From positions 1 to 64,000 of the forward strand of contig NZ_BMKR01000037.1 in assembly GCF_014644435.1 (NCBI RefSeq): 64,000 nucleotides of DNA, given 5' to 3'. Shown piece after piece: positions 25,780 through 35,207 of this stretch. Source of the DNA: Paenibacillus albidus. GTDB taxonomy: Bacteria > Bacillota > Bacilli > Paenibacillales > Paenibacillaceae. A program made the translations under genes and the position numbers. Each line of letters opens with the position of its first letter. Position 1 is the stretch's first letter. The notes under the pieces were generated by a model. That model had not been told where the DNA came from, made no database searches, and saw only the letters and a program-made list of their open reading frames with translations.

Positions 25780-26355
25780 TCTATATAGAATTCCTGCCAG
25801 GTTCAACCCTGGTAGAGGCGGGGCCTTCATGTCCCCCCCAACGCGAGGGGCCCCGTCAATTTTACAAGGGGAGTTTCGTCTGGGAACGGTGGCCGCTCCA
25901 TCGAAGGGGCCGGACTCCAATCATAAACTGCGGTTGACTTGGGCCATGGCAACCACTCGTCACCGGAGTGACTGTACAAGGAAGCGGACCCAGTGGACCT
26001 TATTTGTGGAAACGAAGGGTCTTGTCCTTTTATGCGGACACAGGTGCTCTTATTCCATGATCTCTAGCCCAAAACGAGGGGCAATGGATCATTTAGCCAC
26101 TCCTGAGTCCGTTTGGCTCGAAAAATGAGCTTATTTCGCGAAATAACGCTTCTCAGGTCCGCTAAGTCTATCAACAGCTTACATTGAAGTGGAGCCCTCT
26201 TTAGCGGTAAAAATCAGGAGACCAGACGAACGCTACCGCTTATCCTGGGCCGTTCCACGGTGACATCGATGCGGTGGTCGGTCCCGGAAGGCAATAATGC
26301 CTTAGGAATTGCCCTTCGAAAAAATGAGGCGGACACTCCCGCCACTGATACTGCT
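25780..26355. repeat. Gene-free stretch with a degenerate tandem repeat
   Basis: No convincing coding sequence in about 575 bases. On the minus strand, between about 26166 and 26065, two tandem degenerate units of about 47-50 bases can be lined up. Each begins (A)ACGGAC or AGCGGAC, continues with AG-AG-G--TA, and ends CTC-TTTT-G-GC. They resemble the dispersed non-coding repeats of Paenibacillus intergenic regions. The rest of the stretch shows nothing recognisable. Confidence 0.4.
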
Positions 26356-26358
26356 GCT

Positions 26359-27372
26359 CTAATACTTGTCTACCACCGCCCCCAGAACAGCCGCAGCCAC
26401 ATAGGACCTTCCTTTCAGGCTCTGCAGCTCCTGTGCTGTCCCGGTGACCACGACACCCAGCAGCCTTACATCGCCGGCATCCGGGGCTGCTTTATCTTTT
26501 TTCAGATAATTGTAGATCCGCTCATACTCCCATTGATATCTGCCCTTCTGTGCCAGTCCATTCTCAAGGGAAGTGATGAAATCCTGCGCTTTCACCTCCG
26601 GATAATCCGGTGGCCGGACCCCAAAGCCAAAGATATAAGAAGATGATTGGGGCAAAGCATAACTTATACCGCCGTTTCCATCCTCATGGGGTTCGAAAAA
26701 GGTCCGATTGTCATACGTATCCACCCAATACCACATCGGGGTTATCTGCTTTGGGAGCATGGACTGAACTTCTTCCAGCGAGTACTTTTTATCAAAGGAA
26801 ACTGCCATTTCCACCAGCTTCTCCGGCTCCATGCGGGACAGCTCCGGCAGATCATTAAGCACCTTGCCATTATAATTTACGCCAGGGATATAGAAAGCAA
26901 GCTCCCGCTGCCCGGTCGCTCCGTTATATTGACGGTAATATTCGTACTTCTCCTGCTTCATGGCAGGTTCGGATACGGGTATAGAATCGCCGTGGGCTGA
27001 GCCGCCAATTGATGCGAAACTGAAAAAGCCCAGCGCCTTATAGCTCGTTTCACGCGTCGTCCAGGGGATCGGCACTCCGCCAACTATTTTATAAGAAGTC
27101 ATCTCCATGAATCCGGACAGGAACCCCTGGCGGGCCACAACTCCCAAATAATACTTATTGGGGCTGCTGATCTCCTGATAGATTATTTCATCATTCCAGG
27201 CCTTATTAAAAGCTCTGCCCGTCAACTGTGCATTGCCGATCACGCCGCCAACCAGCACAACCATTGTGACCACCAGCGAAATAATCGTATTGCGGAGAAG
27301 GGTTCTCCGCTTTGCTTTTTTCAGCAATCGGGTCAGGTTCTTATCGTCTTGTTCTTCCCATGGGGCAGTCAT
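26359..27372 (-). CDS. Membrane-bound anti-sigma factor (Sigma_reg_N/C type, YhdL-like)
   Basis: A 337-residue protein controlling the adjacent ECF sigma factor. A short cytoplasmic N-terminus (EEQDDKNLTRLLKKAKRRTLLRN), which would bind sigma, is followed by one membrane helix (about 30-50) and a large extracellular domain with the C-terminal sigma-regulator fold (LLGVVVTGTAQELQSLKGRSYVAAAVLGAVVD). No zinc-binding HxxxCxxC motif is present, so it is not a ZAS-type anti-sigma. Its ATG overlaps the sigma gene's stop by four bases. Release under envelope stress is the expected mechanism. Confidence 0.83.
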   Translation of the reverse strand: MTAPWEEQDDKNLTRLLKKAKRRTLLRNTIISLVVTMVVLVGGVIGNAQLTGRAFNKAWNDEIIYQEISSPNKYYLGVVARQGFLSGFMEMTSYKIVGGVPIPWTTRETSYKALGFFSFASIGGSAHGDSIPVSEPAMKQEKYEYYRQYNGATGQRELAFYIPGVNYNGKVLNDLPELSRMEPEKLVEMAVSFDKKYSLEEVQSMLPKQITPMWYWVDTYDNRTFFEPHEDGNGGISYALPQSSSYIFGFGVRPPDYPEVKAQDFITSLENGLAQKGRYQWEYERIYNYLKKDKAAPDAGDVRLLGVVVTGTAQELQSLKGRSYVAAAVLGAVVDKY

Positions 27373-27860
27373 TCCTCATCACCTCTGTATTTGTTCTGAA
27401 ATTGCTTGCGGGCGCGGAACAGCGCCGATTTCACGGTATCCGTCTTAATGCCAAGAAGCTCGGCAATCTCTTGATAGGACAACTCCAGCTCGTATTTCAT
27501 AATCAGCAGCTGCTTATGCAAAGGGAGCAATTCTCCCAGCACACGTTCGATGTCCTCCTTTTTCTCCTGCTGCAGCAGATGGTCTTCCGGCAGATCCATG
27601 TCGGCAACCTCCACCTCGTCAAGGGGAATGACAATCCGCTTGCGGCGGCGGCACAGATCATAGTAGCGGTTAATCGCGACTTTATACAGCCATGCGCTGA
27701 ATTTGCGCTCGTCAATAGACTCCATATAGAGCAGTGCCTTATATACAGCATCCTGAACAATATCCTCCGCGTCGGCTGCAGGTGCCCCGAGACGAATCAA
27801 GTATTTGCGAATCTCCAGCATTTTGGGTTGAAGTAACTGATGCAGCTGCCCGGGCTTCAT
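27369..27860 (-). CDS. ECF RNA polymerase sigma factor (SigM/SigW-like)
   Basis: A 163-residue ECF sigma factor. Region 2 has AEDIVQDAVYKALLYM and FSAWLYKVAINRYYDLCRRRKR; region 4 has the helix-turn-helix LSYQEIAELLGIKTDTVKSALFRARKQF. GAAGGGAGGTG lies upstream of ATG 27860. The upstream 27880-27905 (minus strand AACTTT then CGTTAT about 16 bases on) could be an autoregulated ECF promoter, but the match is weak. It is co-transcribed with the anti-sigma gene and probably responds to cell-envelope stress. Confidence 0.9.
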   Translation of the reverse strand: MKPGQLHQLLQPKMLEIRKYLIRLGAPAADAEDIVQDAVYKALLYMESIDERKFSAWLYKVAINRYYDLCRRRKRIVIPLDEVEVADMDLPEDHLLQQEKKEDIERVLGELLPLHKQLLIMKYELELSYQEIAELLGIKTDTVKSALFRARKQFQNKYRGDEE

Positions 27861-28095
27861 CCTGCACCTCCCTTCGTATGTATAACGGCCAGGGCTGATG
27901 AAAGTTAGCTCTCAGCACCAAGAATTATTTTCCCCACATCAAAAAGGCTTCTTCCCTCAGGATATAATCCATCCGGAAAAGCCGGAGCCTGCGGCTTTGT
28001 AAGGTTATTGTAAGTTTGCGGACAGCTTGCAGACAGCTTCGCAAGCTACAATAGAGTCAACCTTATGATTCCACACGAAATGGAGCGATTCCCAA

Positions 28096-29460
28096 GTGAG
28101 AAGTATGGAAATGATGCTGTTGATCGTCCTGCTGGGCAGTCTGGGAGTACTCTTGTTTGGGCGCAGGGGCAAAAGCCGCTGGACTCTGGCCTTGCTCGGG
28201 CTGTCCCTGGCTTCCGTCATTTTGCAGCTGGGGGCGGAGGGATACCGGTGGCAAATGGTACCGGCTTATTCCATACTGATCCTGCTGCCGTTTTTTATAT
28301 TCAGAAAACCCGGTCAGTCCCGGGTCTCCGCTTCCCGATGGCTCCTCGCAGGCAAGTCATTTGGCTTCCTGCTCTATGCTGCCGCCGCAGTGTTTCTGCC
28401 TCTTCTGATTCCCGTTTTTTCGTTCGCGCCGCCTACCGGACCTTATGCGGTGGGAACCACGCTTTATCACTGGGTAGATTCCGACAGATACGAGGAATAC
28501 ACCGGGGAGCCCCGGGATTACCGCGAGCTTATGGTACAGCTATGGTATCCCGCAGGGCAGGATGTTCAGGGGACAGCGGTCCCCTATGTGGACCATCCCC
28601 AGGCGATTGCCGCCGGGCTGCAGAAGGCGTTGTCTTTACCGGCTTTTGCGCTGGAGCATCTGGGCGAGATCCAGACCCATGCCTACCCTAATGCATCGCT
28701 GGCTCCAGACCGCCCCTCCTGGCCTGTATTGGTATTCTCCCACGGATTAACCGGCTTCCGCAATCAGAATACATATCAATTGGAGGAACTGGCCAGCCAT
28801 GGTTATATTGTAGCGGCGATCGATCACACTTACGATGCCGCAGCGACGGTATTCCCGGATGGCCGGACCGCACTGGCTAAATACCAAATGGATGAAGAAA
28901 CATCTCTGCAGGATGAGCATATGCGGCTGTGGGAGAACGATATCCGTTTTGTGCTGGAGCAGCTTCAGCAGTTGAACTTGCAGGATCAGGAGAACCGCTT
29001 CGCGGGCGCCTTGGATATGAAACGTATCGGGCTGTTTGGCCATTCTTACGGAGGTGCTGCCGCATTTCAACTGTTGATGAAAGACGAGCGGGTTAAGGCA
29101 GCCATCAATATGGACGGGATTCTGTACGGCTCGGCAGCGCCTGAACAAGGCATAGGCAAACCGTTCCTGCTCATGAATGCGGAGAACAGTGTAGATTACG
29201 GCCTTTTTGTTTCCAGCCTGGAAACCGCCACCCGGCAATCGGGTCTAAGCAGGCAATCTTACGAGGACTTCTGGCAGGAATCCGTCCAGCGCAGGCACAA
29301 TGCCACTGCCGGAGGCGGTTACTCCCTGACCCTTCCGCACACCGATCATATGAGCTACACGGATCTCCATCTCTACTCAGCACTTCTTCAGCCCAAAGGA
29401 GAAGAGCCTCGTCTGGTTCATCGGATGGTTAATGAATTCGGCCTTGCCTTTTTTGACTAA
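28096..29460 (+). CDS. Membrane-anchored alpha/beta hydrolase (PAF acetylhydrolase-like)
   Basis: A 454-residue protein with three to four hydrophobic helices in the first ~115 residues and then an extracytoplasmic alpha/beta-hydrolase domain. The nucleophile Ser316 is in GLFGHSYGGAAAF, the oxyanion-region motif is VFSHGLTGFRNQNTYQLEELASHGYIV, and the catalytic His is likely in LPHTDHMSYTD. This matches the platelet-activating-factor acetylhydrolase/dienelactone group; the natural ester is unknown. The start may be GTG 28096 or ATG 28105; neither has a strong ribosome site. It is divergent from the ECF sigma operon, 235 bases away. Confidence 0.82.
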   Translation: MRSMEMMLLIVLLGSLGVLLFGRRGKSRWTLALLGLSLASVILQLGAEGYRWQMVPAYSILILLPFFIFRKPGQSRVSASRWLLAGKSFGFLLYAAAAVFLPLLIPVFSFAPPTGPYAVGTTLYHWVDSDRYEEYTGEPRDYRELMVQLWYPAGQDVQGTAVPYVDHPQAIAAGLQKALSLPAFALEHLGEIQTHAYPNASLAPDRPSWPVLVFSHGLTGFRNQNTYQLEELASHGYIVAAIDHTYDAAATVFPDGRTALAKYQMDEETSLQDEHMRLWENDIRFVLEQLQQLNLQDQENRFAGALDMKRIGLFGHSYGGAAAFQLLMKDERVKAAINMDGILYGSAAPEQGIGKPFLLMNAENSVDYGLFVSSLETATRQSGLSRQSYEDFWQESVQRRHNATAGGGYSLTLPHTDHMSYTDLHLYSALLQPKGEEPRLVHRMVNEFGLAFFD

Positions 29461-29540
29461 AAGGAGAACCTTCCGTACCGCTGGACCTTGTAGCCGGTAA
29501 ATATCCCGAAGCCGGGTTCAGGGCGCACTGATCAACAGTA

Positions 29541-29574
29541 AATAATCCCTGCCTTGTATAAGGCGAGGGATTAT
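29541..29574. terminator. Hairpin between convergent genes
   Basis: ATAATCCCTGCCTT pairs with AAGGCGAGGGATTAT except for one bulged base. There is no clear T-run, but it lies between the convergent hydrolase and DUF1801 genes and probably acts as a weak bidirectional terminator. Confidence 0.5.
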
Positions 29575-29594
29575 GGTGATGATTGCTATCCGTC

Positions 29595-29936
29595 TCAGTG
29601 TGAAGCTGAAGCTTGATTAAGCCATGACTCCAGCTGACTGGAATCAAACGTATCCCCTTTGCGCAGCTTCAAGGTTTTTCTTTCCGGTGGACCCTCGAAC
29701 TTTCCTTCCGGCAGCTCCAGTCCCTCAGCATTAAAGATCGTAAAGCTGACCGCATCTTTGGATGTGGAGATGACAGCCGCATATTTCCCGTTTTTTAGAA
29801 AATGGGGTTTCTTATACTGCATACGTTCCTGCACCTCCGGTATGGCCCGGTACACCACCTCACGCAGATTCGTAGACAGTTCCGCCTGCCAGGGTTCTTT
29901 TAACGCTTCAATAAAATCGGTTATTTCCTGATTCAT
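29595..29936 (-). CDS. DUF1801 domain protein (YdhG-like)
   Basis: A soluble protein of 113 residues. The DUF1801 core includes IPEVQERMQYKKPHFLKNGKYAAVISTSKDAVSFTIFNAEGL. Members resemble the frataxin-like YdhG/YdeI fold, and none has a firmly known enzyme activity. ATG 29936 follows AAAGGAGAGG, which rules out the longer in-frame extension to 30170. Upstream on the same strand (29940-30140) another frame reads EYKIELRRLKEKADARRES and ends in LANKHEVHKGEV, a coiled-coil-like remnant not recognised. Confidence 0.82.
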   Translation of the reverse strand: MNQEITDFIEALKEPWQAELSTNLREVVYRAIPEVQERMQYKKPHFLKNGKYAAVISTSKDAVSFTIFNAEGLELPEGKFEGPPERKTLKLRKGDTFDSSQLESWLNQASASH

Positions 29937-30261
29937 TCTTAACCTCTCCTTTGTGTACCTCATGTTTATTGGCCAACATACTGAGCTGGTCCTGCAAATC
30001 GGCTTCCATAACCGCCTGTATTCCAGATTCCCGTCTGGCATCCGCTTTCTCCTTAAGCCTTCGCAATTCAATCTTGTACTCCCCTCGGCCCGCCGGATAT
30101 CCGGGTCTCTATAATGACGACGAAACACAGAAGGCATAATCGACACATCGGCAAAAAAATTTTCGCACATCTTCCCTCCATTTATCGGTTCTGTTTTAAT
30201 TCTTCCTAACGTGACGTATCCCCTTCTTTAAAGCTATTACAGAGGAATAAGCTTGCTTCAG

Positions 30262-30302
30262 CTTAAAAAGCACCCACAATAAATCATTGTGAGTGCTTTT
30301 TA
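30262..30302 (-). terminator. Terminator after the SLH surface-protein gene
   Basis: AAAAAGCACCCACAAT pairs with ATTGTGAGTGCTTTTT (one bulge), with T-runs on both strands. It lies directly downstream of the surface-protein gene on the minus strand. Confidence 0.88.
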
Positions 30303-30311
30303 TCGTTCCTA

Positions 30312-33300
30312 TTATTGCTTCTCCATGGCTTGCCATATAACAGTTACGGCTTCCGCCCGGGTCGCTGGAGCTTTAGGTCTTAACGTGTTGTCCGGATAGC
30401 CGGCAATCACTCCATGCTCCACGGCGGCAGCGACGGCTTTTCGGGCCCATATGGCGATCATTCCTTGATCGGCAAAGGTTTGACTTGCTTGCCCATTCTC
30501 CAATTGCAGCGCGTTAACCAGCATCAATGCCATCTGCTCGCGTGTAACGGGTTCATCGGGAGCAAAGGTATGCTCATTGTATCCATGAATAATCCCGTAT
30601 GCATACGCTGAAGAAATGGCTTGGCTGGCCCAATGGCCAACTGTATCGGTGAATGACTTGCCTTCATTCTGGGGGACTCCCAGGGCACGCACCAGAATTG
30701 CGGCAAACTCTGCCCGGTGAATAGGCTGATCGGGCTTAAAGGTACCGTCCGGATAACCGGTGACCGCGTTTTTTTCCGCCAATTGCTGAATAACCTCTTG
30801 CGCCCAGTGACCCTGTATATCTGTGAATTGAACACCGGAGCCGTCTTTCACTTGCGGTTGCCACGCCGCTGCCTCAATGGGCGTGGCTATAACCGCGAAT
30901 TTGACAAAGTGGCTGGTGGCACCGCTGACGGTCCCTTTCTCCCAATCCACCACGCTGTTATTCAGCTCCAGCCATTCGCCCTTCTCTTCGCTCAGACCGT
31001 AGAGGCTGACTTTTACCTTCGGTTTCTCTATTGTATTCACAGTAAGTTGCAAGGTCAGGATGGCTTCCTTTTTAAATTTCCCAGGCTGATCCTTCGTAAA
31101 CTCAACCACTTTGCTTATAAACTGTCCTTTGGTTGGCATAGGAAGGGCATTTGTGCTCGTGATCTCGTGAATCGTCAGATAGAATGAACGGTCCAGCGCT
31201 CCGTCAGGGATGATGATTCGCCCCCCGTCAAAAGCAATCGTCCCTCCGCCCTTGCTCACAAAGTAGGCTGGATTGGGTTGCATATAGCCTCCGCTTGGGC
31301 TTGGGCTTGGGCTAGGGATTGGGATTGGGCCTGGGTTTCCTTCCTTCCCCGCGCGCGTTGCGGTAATGATATAGGTTTGCTGCAAGCCGTTTAAGGCCGT
31401 GACATGAAGTGTAATCGTATTGTCGCCTTCATGGAGCGCCAGCGGTTCACTCCGCTCACCGCTCACTGCCTGCCGGCCCGCACCGGCATTTACGCTGACC
31501 GTGATCATGTCTGTGGTATCTGCAGATACGGGTATAAGAGTCATACTGGATACGCTGTTCTCAACGTTAACCGTATAGCTGGTTGTATCCGCAGTGAATT
31601 TGGGATTTAATGCCCCCTCACTTGCCGTCAAACCGCTTAAGGCTGCAACCGATGCATCCAGCCGAAACCTTTTTGACATGACATTCGCCAGGTTGCCCGC
31701 CTTATCGAGCGCCTGGATATGCAGGTACCAGTCTCCGTCCACACCGCTTTTTGTCAACGCCTCACCGCTTGTGAACGAGGACCAGCCTGCTGCCGGTGTC
31801 GATGTATCCGGGGTCCATGCATACTGCAGCGCCGAGTCAACCATTCCGCTGCTGACGTCCGCCGCCGTTACCATCGTCTCGGCCGACTTCATCCAGTTTT
31901 CGCTGCCGTTGTGCCCGAAGCTGACGATCGGCGCTGTCTTGTCGATGTTCACCGCCAGCTTGGAGGAGATCGTATTGCCCGCGCTGTCGGTCAGCTGAAA
32001 TATAACCGTATGCCTGCCTTCCTGCTCGAATAGGACAGGCGTACCATTCACATAGGGCAACATCGCCCCGTCATCCAGCGTATAGCTGAGGTCCTTGATC
32101 CCGATCTCCCCCGCCTCGGCGTATACACTCACCGTAACGCCGGCGTTCGTCCATGTTCCGCTCGTATAGCACTGCCGTCTGATTTCGTCAGCGACGGTGT
32201 CAGCATCAGCCCGCTGCTGCTGATCTTCACCGTTCGCCCTTCGACAGCTTCATTGCCTGCCGCATCGACAGCTTTGAATACGATAAGATACACGTTATCT
32301 CCCTGTAACACGATATCCGAGGTGTATGGGCTCCAAGTAACACCACCATCAACCGAATACGTAAACGAAGCCAAGCCGCTATCCGCATCCGCTGCGCTTG
32401 CGGTCACCGTAACGTTCTGATTCGTCCAGGAATGGTCTTCATAGTCTATGCCGTCGGCCGTCTTCATTGTGATGCCGACTGTTGGCGGCAGAAGATCCTG
32501 CAGGGATGCCTTGACTTCAGCGGAATAATCGCTGTCTTCCTTTGCGTTGCTTGATCTGACTGTGAAGTAATAGGTACCGTAGGTCAGTCCGGTAACACTA
32601 TAGGTTGCTCCCGTAGTGGTAGCTGCCGGCAGTTCAGAATAAACGCCGCTTGCCGTGCTCATATAGATGTTATAGCTGTCCGCTTTGGTCACGCTGTCCC
32701 AGTGTAAGCTGATCCGGCTATCATCTGCCGTTGCTGTTAAGTTGGCGGGGGCTTCAAGCCTGGTCAGGTTATTCTCCACGGTTCGATGGGCAAAGTTGTC
32801 CAATGGATTGTGCGCTGCATCCACAATATTCCCCAGTTGTCCATCATACGAAATCGATACCTCTTGCTCCGGTTCAACTGCTTGATTAACGGTAAAGGAA
32901 ACCACCTTCGGTTCGCTTAGGTTCAGGTTGGTAACCGGAACATCCCTTCCATCGACTTCAATCGTGATCCCGTCGGGTTCTGAAATACTTATCTCTTCAT
33001 CAATCATGACAATGACACTGTCCGGATGTTCGTCCTCCACCTTTGCACTTACGATTGTCGGCGGAGCCATATCTAGTCCTCTGCTGTCAGCCGCCGCCTG
33101 TAATACCGGGTATGCTGTTCCTTCTTCTATCATCCAGGTATCGGTGAAATCCCACAACTTGAAGGTAGACTGCCGTTTCATTTGCGCTGTGGTTGTGGGG
33201 TGGCCTTTACCGTCATCGGATTGCCTGGTAGTCTGACTGTCATAAAAGCCTTCGCTCACCGTACCGCCAGGCTGATTGTTTCCGACCAGCCCGCCAGTAT

Positions 33301-35035
33301 ACATATCACCGGTCACGGTTCCTGCGGCATAAGCCTCGCTGACCTCAGCGCAACTCTCTCCGATCAATCCACCTACACCGGTATGGCCATCAACACTCCC
33401 AGCCGCAAAAGACTCGCTTACCGTCCCTCCGCTGGTTTGCCCTACTAATCCGCCAACGAAGTTCATACCGTTGACGCTTCCGATATAATAAGCATTGCTG
33501 ACTGTACCCAATGTCTTGCCAATCACCCCCCCGACAGCAATATTTCCAGTAACGGCTGCACTATCCAGTCCAATGTTCTTCACAACTCCACTTGGCCGAA
33601 CCGAGCCGAATGGGCCAATATCGCTGCTTTGGGGACGATGGATCGTTAAATGGCTGATCTTCCTGCCTTGCCCGTCGAAAATCCCGCTGAAAGAAAGGCC
33701 ATTCCAGCCAATGGGTACGAAACCCGAACCCGTGACCATGCCTCCGCCCGTGCGGGTCGCCCACATATCGGAGCGGCTGGTGTCGGTGAAGGTTGTGCCG
33801 AAATCAAGGTTCTTCGCCAAGGTGTAATGGTTCTCCAGATCCAGTGCCATTAACTGCAGCTGATGCGTGTTGCTGATGGTCGCGGAATATTCGCTGCGCA
33901 GAAACGGGCGCGTCGCGCCCTCAAGCATAAACCAGTCATTGGTGAAATCCCAGCCGGAATAGTCTGCTTGTGTCAGCGCTTGTGGAGTGGTGAGGCCGGA
34001 CGCACTGCAAATTCCCGTATCATATCCGCAGGCGCTGCTCTGGCCGGAAGTTTCCGTATCCCAGAAGCTAGTATTCAGCTCTCCGAAACCATTGATCCCG
34101 ATCAGCCCGCCAGCAAAGCTGCCGCCGCTCACGTCACCTGTCGCGTAAGACTGGCTTATCAGGCCAAAGTCCGTTCCCCCCACCAGTCCACCAACCGCAA
34201 CATTCCCCCTGACGGAGCCAGTGGCATACGACTGGCTCACGAAGGCGGAGATATTATACCCGAGCAGCCCGCCGACATGGTCGCCGCTTCCGCTGACGGC
34301 ACCAGTGGCGTAGGACTGGGTTACCGTCCCGCCCTCATTGTCCCCGATCAGCCCGCCGACAATATTGGCTCCATCAACGGTGCCAGTGGCGTAGGAAGCA
34401 CTGACCGTATCATCATTGCGCCCCACCAGCCCACCGACATAGTTGCCGCCGCTGACAGAGCCGGCAGCGTAGGAGCTGGTTACTTCACTGCCGCTCCCAT
34501 TGTAGCCAACCAATCCGCCAACGGTGCCGGCGGCACTGCTGACAACACTGGCAACGTAGGACTGGTCCACTGTGCCATAGTTGCGGCCCGCAAGTCCGCC
34601 CGTGTGGCTTTTGCCGGTGATGGAGCCTCCCGCGAGGCCGACATTCCTCACCACTCCATCCGGGCCGATGATTCCGAACAGTCCGATAGAATGGGTTAAG
34701 GGACGGTTAATGGTCAAATCGCTGATGACATGTCCCTTTCCGTCAAAGACACCTGTGAACTGGCTGCTGTCGTTGCCATTGCCCCCGATGGGGATAAAGC
34801 CCTCTCCACTGTTCCAGTCTGCGGTCTCCGAAGCGTTGAGATCCGCTCCCAGCATATAGTGGGCGCTCAGGTTATTTCGCATTTCGTTCAAATGCTCCAG
34901 GGTCAATATGACGTAGGGATCGGCTTCTGTCCCCGAGCCTTTCATCGTATCCTGTGAACCGGCTAACACTTGTAGTGGGACGAGTCCTATCAAGAGTACA
35001 AGTGCTGTCACAACAGAAAAAATCCTCATCATCAT
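30312..35035 (-). pseudogene. Giant SLH-anchored surface protein with GLUG repeats, broken by one frameshift
   Basis: Two minus-strand frames (35035-32129 and 32132-30312) encode one protein of about 1,570 residues. In order: a signal peptide (MMMRIFSVVTALVLLIG), a long region of GLUG motifs (repeats of the type VGGLVGxN...SYATGxVSG, at least a dozen), a fibronectin type III domain (LEAPANLTATADDSRISLHW), two or more Ig/Y_Y_Y-like domains, a cadherin-like domain (LSGLTASEGALNPKFTADTTSYTV), and three SLH domains (FTDIQGHWAQ, FTDTVGHWAS, FADQGMIAIW) that bind secondary cell-wall polymer. The first frame runs into nonsense after SDGSA. Adding one T near 32165 (GCTATACG to GCTTATACG) restores YTSGTWTNAGVTVSVYAEAG and joins the halves. 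Start chosen at ATG 35035, nine bases after GAAAGGA. It may be a true frameshift, a phase-variable site or a sequencing error. Confidence 0.88.
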
Positions 35036-35157
35036 CGTGCTCATTCCTTTCACTTTCAAACATTACACCCAACATTACAACCCGAATTATAAATGATCTC
35101 ATAGACCGTGTAATCTAACTGCGGTTATAGATCCGGTTATAGGTCCCGTTAGAGCAC

Positions 35158-35195
35158 GACAAAAAAAGTGCCGGCAAATATGCCAACACTTTAAG
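35158..35195 (-). terminator. Terminator after the 14-helix MFS gene
   Basis: On the minus strand AAAGTGTTGGCA and TGCCGGCACTTT form a stem with one mismatch, followed by TTTTTG. It lies 13 bases after the exporter's stop. Confidence 0.82.
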
Positions 35196-35207
35196 GGACA
35201 AACGGAT

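Noticed and set aside
25780..26130. A 118-codon plus-strand frame in the gene-free region
   Set aside because: Low-complexity composition, no ribosome site and no similarity recognised.
32129..32132. The four-base overlap in the surface-protein region read as two translationally coupled genes
   Set aside because: The second frame starts within an Ig-like domain, has no ribosome site, and a single added base joins the two halves into the expected domain sequence.
33863..34699. A 278-codon plus-strand frame with repetitive Ala/Gly-rich sequence
   Set aside because: It is the reverse complement of the GLUG repeats; its repetitiveness is inherited from that gene.
33000..35000. Regular repeats that might suggest a CRISPR-like array
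   Set aside because: The repeats are in-frame protein motifs (GLUG) of varying DNA sequence, without conserved repeats and unique spacers.
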